The notes under the pieces: model-generated
What the model was told of the DNA's origin: nothing
Database searches by the model: none
What the model saw: the letters and a program-made list of their open reading frames with translations, nothing else
Part shown: positions 1 to 5,766 of the stretch, piece by piece
Layout: each line of letters begins with the position of its first letter
How positions within the stretch are numbered: the first letter of the stretch is position 1
Origin: Deltaproteobacteria bacterium
GTDB taxonomy: Bacteria; Desulfobacterota; Desulfobaccia; Desulfobaccales; Desulfobaccaceae
Direction: 5' to 3'
DNA length: 16,673 nucleotides
Assembly: GCA_016874895.1 (NCBI GenBank)
Contig: VGSX01000046.1
Coordinates: 1 to 16,673 of the forward strand
Made by a program: the position numbers and the translations under genes

Positions 1-10
1 CCATACTCTT

Positions 11-66
11 ACTGCCCACTGCCCACTGCCCACTGCCCACTGCCCACTGCCCACTGCCCACTGCCC
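11..66. repeat. Eight-copy heptamer tandem array (ACTGCCC)n
   Basis: Eight perfect consecutive copies of ACTGCCC (GGGCAGT on the other strand) fill these 56 bases with no mismatch. The array ends exactly one base before the livM stop codon, so it lies immediately 3' of the permease operon as far as it can be seen. The unit is not a multiple of three, it has no dyad symmetry, and there are no spacers, so it is a simple sequence repeat and not a CRISPR. Copy number at such loci usually varies by replication slippage. Whether livG and livF follow on the far side cannot be seen. Confidence 0.95.
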
Positions 67-1023
67 TCACAGGCCCTTCATCTTCCGCCGGCGGAATTCC
101 CAGACATCCAGCAGGCCCCGGAACAGGCCCCGGGGCAGGAAGATCATCACCAGCATAAGGATGAGGCCGAAGATGACCACCTCCAGGTCATGGAAGACCA
201 CCAGCAGTTCCGGCAGGATGGTCAACACCGAGGCCCCGAGAAAGGACCCCCAGATACTGGCCATGCCCCCCACCACCACCATGGTCACCAGTTTGATGGA
301 GAACATGAAGCCGAAGGAGGCCGGGGCGATGAAGTTGGCGGTGTGGGCCAGGAGGCTGCCGGCCAGGGAAGCATAAAGGGCGCTGACCACGAAGATGAGC
401 AGCTTCAGGCGTTGAGCGTCGATGCCCATGGCCAGGGCCGCGGTCTCGCTGTCGTGGATGGCCCGGAGGGCCCGGCCCAGGCGGGAATCCACGATATTAA
501 GACTGAGCCACAAAGTCGCCCCCACCGCTATCCAGACCAGGAAAAACTTGGCCCGGGGGGTATTAAACGAGAAGCCGGCCACCTGGAAGCTGGGGATGCC
601 CATGAGACCGGAGGGGCCGCCGGTGAGCCAATCTTTCTGCTGAAAAACAATGGCCACGATGATGCCGAAGCCCAGGGTAGCCATGGCCAGGTAGTAGCCC
701 CTGAGCTTCAAGGCGGGGATGCCCACCACTACGGCCACCAGGGCACTCAGGGCCAACCCGGCCAGGAGGGCTAAAAAGGGGTCCACCTTGGCGGCGGTGG
801 TCAGGATGCCCGAGGTGTAGGCCCCTAGGCCATAGAAGGCGGCGTGGCCTAAAGAAATCTGACCGGCATAGCCCATGAGCAGGTTTAGGCCTAAGACGAT
901 GATGACATTGAGGCCGATGAGATTCAACAGGGTGAAGTAATACGAACCCTCCAGCAGCCCCCCCAGCAGGATCACCGGCAGGACAAAGAACAGGGGCTTG
1001 ATGAGGCGGAGATAAGGCGCCAT
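67..1023 (-). CDS. livM: Branched-chain amino acid ABC transporter permease LivM
   Basis: This is a 318-residue polytopic inner-membrane protein of the LivM family, one of the two permeases of a high-affinity amino acid (HAAT) ABC importer. The family signature GYAGQISLGHAAFYGLGAY is at residues 51-69. A cytoplasmic coupling-loop segment follows at roughly 180-205 (GRALRAIHDSETAALAMGID), where the ATPases should dock. Most of the rest is hydrophobic helices, and a basic C-terminal tail ends the protein. The ATG overlaps the livH stop by one base (TGATG), so translation is probably coupled; no strong Shine-Dalgarno is visible. The protein looks complete. The partner ATPase genes livG and livF are not in the window and would lie to the left. 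Family assignment is firm, but the substrate could be a branched-chain or aromatic amino acid, or another carboxylate. Confidence 0.93.
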   Translation of the reverse strand: MAPYLRLIKPLFFVLPVILLGGLLEGSYYFTLLNLIGLNVIIVLGLNLLMGYAGQISLGHAAFYGLGAYTSGILTTAAKVDPFLALLAGLALSALVAVVVGIPALKLRGYYLAMATLGFGIIVAIVFQQKDWLTGGPSGLMGIPSFQVAGFSFNTPRAKFFLVWIAVGATLWLSLNIVDSRLGRALRAIHDSETAALAMGIDAQRLKLLIFVVSALYASLAGSLLAHTANFIAPASFGFMFSIKLVTMVVVGGMASIWGSFLGASVLTILPELLVVFHDLEVVIFGLILMLVMIFLPRGLFRGLLDVWEFRRRKMKGL

Positions 1024-1904
1024 CAGGAGGCTCTCTTGTTGCGGAAGCCCATGAGGCCCTGGGGACGAAGGAACAGAACCAGCAGCAGGATGAGAAAAGC
1101 AAAGGCATCCCGGTAGCCTGAAGAAATCAGGCCGCTGGCAAAGGCCTCGGCCACTCCCAGCACCAATCCGCCCAGAACGCAGCCGATGCTGCTGCCCAGG
1201 CCGCCGATAACCGCGGCGCAGAACCCCTTGAGCCCCAGCATGGTGCCCATGTCATAGACTCCCATAGTGATGGGGGCGATCATGACCCCGGCCGCGGCCC
1301 CCAGAGCGGCGCTGAGGCCGAAGGAAAACTGCACCATCTGACTCACCCGGATACCCACCAGCCGGGCCGCCACGGGGTTGAAGGAGGCGGCCCGCATGGC
1401 CTTGCCGAACAGGGTGAAGTGGAGAAAAAGCTCCAACCCGGCCACAAGGACGATGGTCAGACCCATAATCCATAAACTCTGGGGCAGAATGGTGGCCCCA
1501 GCCACCATGAGAGGCTCCTGACCGCTGAAAGGCGGCAGGGTGAAGGCGTCTTTGCCCCAAAAAAGCATGGCCAGGCCCTTGATCAGCACCCCGCCGCCCA
1601 CGGTAATGATAATAAGGCTTATGTGGGTGGTCTGGCGGGCCGGCCGGATGGCCAGGCGTTCGAACATTAGCCCCATGCAAGTGACGAGCACCACGGCCAG
1701 AATAAAGGCCACCGGGAGGGACAGACCCAGGGAAAACAGGGAAATCGCCACCAGGGCCCCCAGCATGACAAACTCGCCCTGGGCAAAATTGATGATGGCC
1801 GTGGCATTGAAGATAATACTGAAACCCAGGGCGATGAGGGCGTATATGGACCCGTTGGTAAGGCCCGAAAAAAAATATTGCAGCAGTTCCGTGATCTTTT
1901 CCAA
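1023..1904 (-). CDS. livH: Branched-chain amino acid ABC transporter permease LivH
   Basis: This 293-residue integral membrane protein is the second permease of the Liv-type importer. The N-terminal family signature spans residues 14-50 (GLTNGSIYALIALGFS, then NFAQGEFVMLGA). The ATPase-contacting loop with ALRAASFNPVAARLVGI is near residue 170, and a Gly-rich helix with AVIGGLGSSIGCVLGG lies in the C-terminal third. The start is a TTG: the reading frame runs upstream to a TAA without any ATG or GTG, and residue 1 falls where LivH homologues begin. No good ribosome binding site precedes it, and expression may depend on read-through from the upstream binding-protein gene. It overlaps livM by one base. 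A 111-base gap with a strong hairpin separates it from the binding-protein gene. Confidence 0.92.
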   Translation of the reverse strand: MEKITELLQYFFSGLTNGSIYALIALGFSIIFNATAIINFAQGEFVMLGALVAISLFSLGLSLPVAFILAVVLVTCMGLMFERLAIRPARQTTHISLIIITVGGGVLIKGLAMLFWGKDAFTLPPFSGQEPLMVAGATILPQSLWIMGLTIVLVAGLELFLHFTLFGKAMRAASFNPVAARLVGIRVSQMVQFSFGLSAALGAAAGVMIAPITMGVYDMGTMLGLKGFCAAVIGGLGSSIGCVLGGLVLGVAEAFASGLISSGYRDAFAFLILLLVLFLRPQGLMGFRNKRAS

Positions 1905-1976
1905 GGTGTCGCCGAACTCAGGGGTCGCGCCGGGCGCGCCGGGGTTATAGCTTTAGCTGCAGGTAAAGAAGGGAAT

Positions 1977-2005
1977 GGCGGAGGCCGGTACGGCTGACCT
2001 CCGCC
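1977..2005 (-). terminator. Hairpin between the binding-protein gene and livH, possible attenuator
   Basis: A perfect 8-bp GC-rich inverted repeat (GGCGGAGG at 1977-1984, CCTCCGCC at 1998-2005) encloses a 13-base loop, starting about 10 bases after the stop codon of the substrate-binding-protein gene. On the transcribed strand it is followed by ATTCCCTTCTTT, a pyrimidine-rich but imperfect T tract. Such hairpins commonly lower expression of permease genes relative to the abundant binding protein by partial termination or by protecting the upstream mRNA 3' end. That role is inferred. Confidence 0.5.
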
Positions 2006-2015
2006 ACAAATCAGG

Positions 2016-3170
2016 TTAATCCACCAGTTTCCAGTTACCCTGTTCGACTTTCACCATCACGAAGGCATCCGGGCTTAAACCGTTGTGATCTTCCGGGCTC
2101 ATATTAAACACCCCGCTGACTGCGGGGAAATTCCTGATATTTTCCAGCTCCTGGCGAATCTTGGCCTTATCGCTGCCGGCCTTACCCAGGGTCTGGACCA
2201 GCATGTTGACGGCATCGTAGGCGTAGCCGCCGAAGCTGGAGACGGGGGCCTTGAACTTGGCTTCGTATTTTTCCACGTAGTTCTTAATCACCGCCTTTTG
2301 GGGGTCGGTGTCGGGCAGGTCCTGATAAACCGTGATCTTGCCGGCGGGCAGAAGAACACCCTCAGCCGCATCCCCGGCCTGTTCAATAAACCGCTTGGAG
2401 GCTGCCCCGTGACTCTGGATCAGGGGAATGGTAAACCCCAATTGTTTCATATTCTTGGCCACCGCGCTGATGGCCGGGCCGGTGCCCCAGCAGATGACCG
2501 CCTGGGCCGGAGTGGACCGGATCTTGGTGAGTTGCGGGGTCATATCAGTGTCTTTTTCCCCAAAGACCTCCTGGGCCACGACCTCGATGCCAGCCCCGGG
2601 AGCCTGATTCAGGAGCTGGTCCTTGCCGGACACCCCGAAACTGCTGGCAATGGTGATGATGGCCACCTTGTTGATATTCTGTGAGTTTAAATACTTGTAG
2701 ATGCGGCCCACTGCCATCTGATCGGTTTGGGCGGTCTTAAAGACCCAGAACCGGTCCTTGACCGGAGAGGTTATGCCAACCCCGGCGGCGCAGGAGATCA
2801 AGGGCACCTTGGCCGGCTGGGTGATGTCGATAATGGCCATGGAGGTGGGGGTCAGGCTGGGCCCGATGATGGCCAGGACCTTATCCCTGTCGATGAGCTT
2901 GGTAGCATTGAGACGGGCCTTGTTGGGGTCGCCCTCATCGTCATAAACCACCATTTTCACCTTTTGGCCGTTGATGCCCCCTTTGGCGTTGATTTCCTCC
3001 TCCGCCATCGCCATGGTATTGCGCTGGGGTTCCCCCAGATAGGACTGGGGCCCGGTAATGGAGAAGATCCCGCCGATGACCAGATCAGCCGCCAGGCCGG
3101 GCCCCACCGGGGCCAGGGCCAGCAGGGCAACGAGACTTAAACTGCCAAGAAGCTTGTACAACCGTTGCAT
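2016..3170 (-). CDS. Periplasmic branched-chain amino acid-type ABC substrate-binding protein (LivK-like)
   Basis: The 384-residue product belongs to the Leu/Ile/Val-binding type I periplasmic binding protein family. A Sec signal peptide occupies residues 1-28: basic MQRLYK, a hydrophobic stretch rich in Leu and Ala, and a likely cut after GLAA before DLVIGG. There is no lipobox cysteine, so it should be a free periplasmic protein. Family hallmarks follow: GGIFSITGPQSYLGEPQRN near the ligand pocket, EEINAKGGINGQKVK, AIIGPSLTPTS, and a late FGGYAYDAVNMLVQTL. I chose the ATG at 3170 over an in-frame GTG eight codons upstream because AAGGAG lies seven bases before it and the signal peptide then starts normally. 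It is followed by livH and livM. The ligand is unknown; linkage to the acyl-CoA ligase makes an aromatic or branched-chain compound plausible. Confidence 0.92.
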   Translation of the reverse strand: MQRLYKLLGSLSLVALLALAPVGPGLAADLVIGGIFSITGPQSYLGEPQRNTMAMAEEEINAKGGINGQKVKMVVYDDEGDPNKARLNATKLIDRDKVLAIIGPSLTPTSMAIIDITQPAKVPLISCAAGVGITSPVKDRFWVFKTAQTDQMAVGRIYKYLNSQNINKVAIITIASSFGVSGKDQLLNQAPGAGIEVVAQEVFGEKDTDMTPQLTKIRSTPAQAVICWGTGPAISAVAKNMKQLGFTIPLIQSHGAASKRFIEQAGDAAEGVLLPAGKITVYQDLPDTDPQKAVIKNYVEKYEAKFKAPVSSFGGYAYDAVNMLVQTLGKAGSDKAKIRQELENIRNFPAVSGVFNMSPEDHNGLSPDAFVMVKVEQGNWKLVD

Positions 3171-3175
3171 ACGCT

Positions 3176-3183
3176 CTCTCCTT
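3176..3183 (-). promoter_or_regulatory. Shine-Dalgarno deciding the start of the binding-protein gene
   Basis: On the minus strand AAGGAGAG sits about seven bases ahead of the ATG at 3170. It is the best ribosome binding site of the left block and rules in favour of the internal ATG over the upstream GTG at 3194, which lies upstream of this site and has none of its own. Confidence 0.7.
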
Positions 3184-3239
3184 AATAAAAACACGATTTC
3201 ATGGAGTGGAGTTCGGGCCTTGCCTGAATTTCCAGGCTA

Positions 3240-3671
3240 TTACAACCGGTACACCTCTTCCCCACGGTAAATACGCACTCCCTGTTGGTGCAGCAGTTCA
3301 ATAGCCCGCTCCAGATTGTCGAAGCGGAAAATGATCACGGCGTTCTTGCCGCTGTGCTGCACAAAGGCATACATGTATTCCACATTGATGTTTGACTCAG
3401 AAAGGATCTGCAGCACCCAGGCCAGACCGCCGGGGCGGTCCGGGACTTCGATGGCCACGACCTCGGTTTTACCCACCGTGAAGCCGTGCTGTTTTAATAC
3501 TTCCCGGGCCTTGTCATAGTGATCCACGATGAGCCGGAGGATGCCAAAATCGGTGGTATCGGCCAAAGACAGGGCCCGGATATTGACCCCGGCCTCTCCC
3601 AGGACCTTGGTAACCTCGGCCAGGCGGCCTGCTTTATTTTCCAGAAATACTGAAATCTGTTCAACTTTCAT
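3240..3671 (-). CDS. Tandem ACT-domain protein, probable amino-acid-binding regulator
   Basis: This 143-residue soluble protein consists almost only of two ACT domains, at about residues 5-68 and 71-138. Each begins with the typical ligand-site turn: ENKAGRLAEV at 11-20 and PDRPGGLAWV at 78-87. ACT domains bind amino acids at domain interfaces and regulate enzymes or transcription. Stand-alone double-ACT proteins of this type are often found beside phenylacetate-CoA-ligase-like genes and Liv transporters in anaerobes. The ATG at 3671 is preferred over one 17 codons upstream because the fold starts at MKVEQISVFLENKAG and a weak GGGA site lies eight bases ahead; the upstream residues resemble no ACT sequence. 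It lacks any DNA-binding or catalytic domain, so it probably works by contacting a partner, perhaps the neighbouring ligase. That partner is inferred. Confidence 0.88.
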   Translation of the reverse strand: MKVEQISVFLENKAGRLAEVTKVLGEAGVNIRALSLADTTDFGILRLIVDHYDKAREVLKQHGFTVGKTEVVAIEVPDRPGGLAWVLQILSESNINVEYMYAFVQHSGKNAVIIFRFDNLERAIELLHQQGVRIYRGEEVYRL

Positions 3672-3728
3672 ATTTATTTCCCGCAGATTTGGGTGGATTT
3701 TGGGTACTGGGCGATATTGCATATCTGT

Positions 3729-3774
3729 AGGCGGGATGCGCTCCGCTTTCCCGCCCTACATGGTGAACTTTTCA
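3729..3774. repeat. REP-like hairpin element, copy 1
   Basis: This 46-base element is repeated 101 bases downstream with one mismatch (A at 3760, G at 3861). The first part forms a hairpin: GGCGGGA pairs with TCCCGCC, and inside it GCG pairs with CGC around a CTC loop. The rest is a conserved tail TGGTGAACTTTTCA. The stem, with CCTAC beyond it, resembles the REP palindromes spread by RAYT transposases in proteobacteria. It lies between the ligase and ACT genes and could act as an mRNA-stabilising or terminating hairpin. Confidence 0.85.
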
Positions 3775-3829
3775 TAACAGTTCCTCATGGGCTGGTGGTC
3801 CACCCGTAAAGCATGAAAAGGTTGTTTGA

Positions 3830-3875
3830 AGGCGGGATGCGCTCCGCTTTCCCGCCCTACGTGGTGAACTTTTCA
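3830..3875. repeat. REP-like hairpin element, copy 2
   Basis: This is the second direct copy of the 46-base element, differing at one base. It begins 55 bases after the end of copy 1 and ends 22 bases before the stop codon of the ligase gene on the minus strand. Both copies have the same orientation. The near identity of the non-palindromic tail shows that the whole unit was duplicated, not only the hairpin. Confidence 0.85.
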
Positions 3876-3897
3876 GGACAGTATGGGAACCACGGAT

Positions 3898-5199
3898 CTA
3901 TATCTGCCGTTTGTCGATGACCCGCTGGGCTTTGCCTTCGCTCCGGGGGATGGAGCGGGGCTCCACCAACCGCACCTTGGCGGAGACGCCCAGGTAATCC
4001 TTGATATTATGTTCTATCTTTTTCTCCAGGACCTGAAGCTGACGCACTTCGTCGGAAAAGGTGGCCTCGTCCACTTCCACTTTGACCTCCAGGGTATCCA
4101 TCTGTCCGGCCCGGTCCACCACGATCTGGTAGTGGGGCTCTACGCCCTGAATTTCCATCAGGACCGCCTCGATCTGGGAGGGGAAGACGTTCACTCCCCG
4201 GATGATGAGCATGTCGTCGGAACGGCCCTGGATGCGGCCCATGCGCACCAGGGTGCGGCCGCACTTGCAGGGCTCGGGGTGGAGTGTGGAGATGTCCCGG
4301 GTGCGATAGCGGATAACCGGGAAGGCCTCTTTGGTCAGGGTGGTGATGACCAGTTCCCCGGTCTCGCCATACGGCAGGGGTTCCAGGGTGTTGGGGTCGA
4401 TGATCTCCGGCAGGAAGTGATCTTCGAAGATGTGCAGCCCGTTCTTGGCCTCCAGGCACTCGATGCTCACCCCCGGCCCCATAATCTCGGACAGGCCGTA
4501 AACGTCCAGGGCGTCGATGTTGAGTTTCTTTTCGATCTCCTGGCGCATGGCCTCGGACCAGGGCTCGGCGCCACAGATGCCCACCTTTAGCTTTAAGGCG
4601 CGGAAATCCACCCCCATGTCCTTGGCCACATCATAGAGGTGCAGGGAAAAGGAAGGAGTGCAGGTGATGACCGTGGGGCCGAAGTCCTGCAAGAGCATGA
4701 TCTGACGCTTGGTGTTGCCGCCGGAAACCGGGATGACCGAGGCGCCCAGGTGTTCGATGCCATAATGAAAACCCAGGCCGCCGGTGAAGAGCCCATAACC
4801 GTAGGCATTGTGGACAATATCGCCCCGCTGCACCCCGGCGGCGCTCAGAGTCCGGGCGATGAGTTCGGCCCAGGTCTTGATATCCCGTTGGGTATAACCC
4901 ACCACCGTGGGTTTGCCCGTGGTCCCCGAGGAGGCGTGAATCCGCACTACCTGCTCCATGGGCACGGCGAACATGCCGAAGGGATAGTTGTCCCTGAGAT
5001 CCTGTTTGACGGTAAAGGGAAGCCGCTGCAAGTCCTTGAGACTCTTGACATCACCCGGTTTAAGGCCGACCTCGTCATATTTTCGCCGGTAAAACGGCAC
5101 GAGGTTATACACCCGCTCGACCAGGGCCTGCAGGCGCCGCAGCTGGATGGCCTCCAGCGCCTCTCGAGGTAGTGTTTCGAAATCTTCATTAAAAATCAT
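3898..5199 (-). CDS. Phenylacetate-CoA ligase-like acyl-CoA synthetase (AMP-forming)
   Basis: This 433-residue cytoplasmic adenylate-forming enzyme matches the PaaK family in length and motifs. It would activate an aryl or alkyl carboxylic acid with ATP and CoA, via an acyl-AMP, releasing AMP and PPi. Visible motifs are the phosphate-binding SSGTTGKPT at 90-98, YGLSEI at 234-239, RYRTRD at 297-302 with a family-typical CKCGR following at 311, GRSDDMLIIRGVNVFP at 325-340, and the catalytic lysine in EGKAQRV at 421-427 (Lys423). The ATG has an AGAGG site at a rather long spacing, and a strong promoter lies 36-64 bases upstream. It is the first gene of the ACT/Liv cluster. In several anaerobes such paralogues accompany indolepyruvate oxidoreductase, so indoleacetate, phenylacetate or an amino-acid-derived acid are all possible substrates. 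The family is certain; the substrate is not. Confidence 0.92.
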   Translation of the reverse strand: MIFNEDFETLPREALEAIQLRRLQALVERVYNLVPFYRRKYDEVGLKPGDVKSLKDLQRLPFTVKQDLRDNYPFGMFAVPMEQVVRIHASSGTTGKPTVVGYTQRDIKTWAELIARTLSAAGVQRGDIVHNAYGYGLFTGGLGFHYGIEHLGASVIPVSGGNTKRQIMLLQDFGPTVITCTPSFSLHLYDVAKDMGVDFRALKLKVGICGAEPWSEAMRQEIEKKLNIDALDVYGLSEIMGPGVSIECLEAKNGLHIFEDHFLPEIIDPNTLEPLPYGETGELVITTLTKEAFPVIRYRTRDISTLHPEPCKCGRTLVRMGRIQGRSDDMLIIRGVNVFPSQIEAVLMEIQGVEPHYQIVVDRAGQMDTLEVKVEVDEATFSDEVRQLQVLEKKIEHNIKDYLGVSAKVRLVEPRSIPRSEGKAQRVIDKRQI

Positions 5200-5234
5200 C
5201 GGTTATAATGCCTCTTGCTTAAACAATAACCTCA

Positions 5235-5263
5235 AAATTAGCATATGGCAGGTATACCGTCAA
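5235..5263 (-). promoter_or_regulatory. Sigma70-type promoter of the ligase/ACT/Liv cluster
   Basis: On the minus strand TTGACG (plus positions 5258-5263) and TAATTT (5235-5240) are separated by exactly 17 bases, and the -10 is preceded by TGC, an extended -10 element. Transcription would begin near 5228, giving a leader of about 30 bases before the ATG at 5199. This is the best promoter match in the window. Confidence 0.72.
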
Positions 5264-5689
5264 GGAAAATCTAAGATTATGTGCCTTTGCATTCAATCCC
5301 ACATATCTGAGGGTGGAGTGTGACTCAACCACCATATCTTGAAGAAATAACAAGGCCACCGCTTGCCCACCGTCGGCCACGGATAATTTCACAACCCCTG
5401 TGTTGTTGCTGTTCCCTTAAAAAACACCTTCTCCAGCCCAAGATTACCGCTTACTGAAAAGTCGGTTAATCCGTCAGTTCAGAGGCAGCCGGAGTGAGGG
5501 GTGAAAATGGCTTTACGATTTTAACAGTTTTATATTTCGGCTGAGATAGATTAAAAAAATATGATACCTTTATGATAGGAAATTGCGGGTACTATCAAGT
5601 TCAGTCTGGAATGCCACCTTTGATATCACAACTAATTAAAAATAAAGATTATTTTAACCGGAAACCGGAAACGCGGTAATAACTGGCTC
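5264..5689. other. AT-rich divergent intergenic region without a recognisable gene
   Basis: No coding frame with a plausible start and ribosome binding site is visible here on either strand. At 5312-5333 a small inverted repeat (GGTGG and CCACC with AGT and ACT nested inside) sits about 50 bases upstream of the ligase -35 box and could be an operator. At 5560-5566 and 5571-5577 TATGATA is repeated with an 11-base period; each TATGAT is a good -10 candidate for cusA but neither has a convincing -35. The stretch from about 5510 to 5660 is much richer in A and T than the flanking genes. No CueR- or CusR-type copper operator is recognisable. Confidence 0.5.
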
Positions 5690-5736
5690 CCAGAGGAGGA
5701 CAGGGGAAAAAGAGCAATTTAATTTCATCCTCCTGG
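5690..5736 (+). promoter_or_regulatory. Leader hairpin upstream of cusA
   Basis: CCAGAGGAGGA at 5690-5700 can pair with TCCTCCTGG at 5728-5736, leaving two bases bulged and a loop of 27 bases, mostly A and T. It ends 30 bases before the cusA start. The left arm holds a perfect Shine-Dalgarno-like AGGAGGA, but no start codon follows it at a useful distance. The real site for cusA seems to be AAAGGA, about 12 bases before its ATG. The structure may be a regulatory leader or a chance pairing. Confidence 0.3.
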
Positions 5737-5766
5737 CAATAATTCTCTAAAGGATAGATTTCTTTC

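Noticed and set aside
11..66. CRISPR array
   Set aside because: Units are 7 bases long and contiguous, with no spacers and no cas gene nearby.
190..774. Long plus-strand frame opposite livM
   Set aside because: It is a GC-rich shadow of a clear permease gene, rich in His, Gly and Gln with no domain. The same holds for the other long antisense frames over the binding protein, ligase, cusA, priA and the activase.
1924..1945. GGCGCGCC-rich near-palindrome upstream of livH
   Set aside because: It is probably GC-rich spacer; it has no conserved partner and no clear role beyond chance symmetry.
3222..3237. Small inverted repeat GCCTG/CAGGC between ACT and binding-protein genes
   Set aside because: The stem is only five base pairs and is not followed by a T tract.
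5431..5450. CueR-type operator near CACCTTCTCCAG
   Set aside because: The matching GGAAGG half-site is missing and it does not lie between plausible promoter boxes.
5690..5766. Leader peptide or second start upstream of cusA using AGGAGGA
   Set aside because: No ATG, GTG or TTG follows at a suitable distance, and a TAG lies four codons upstream of the cusA ATG in frame.
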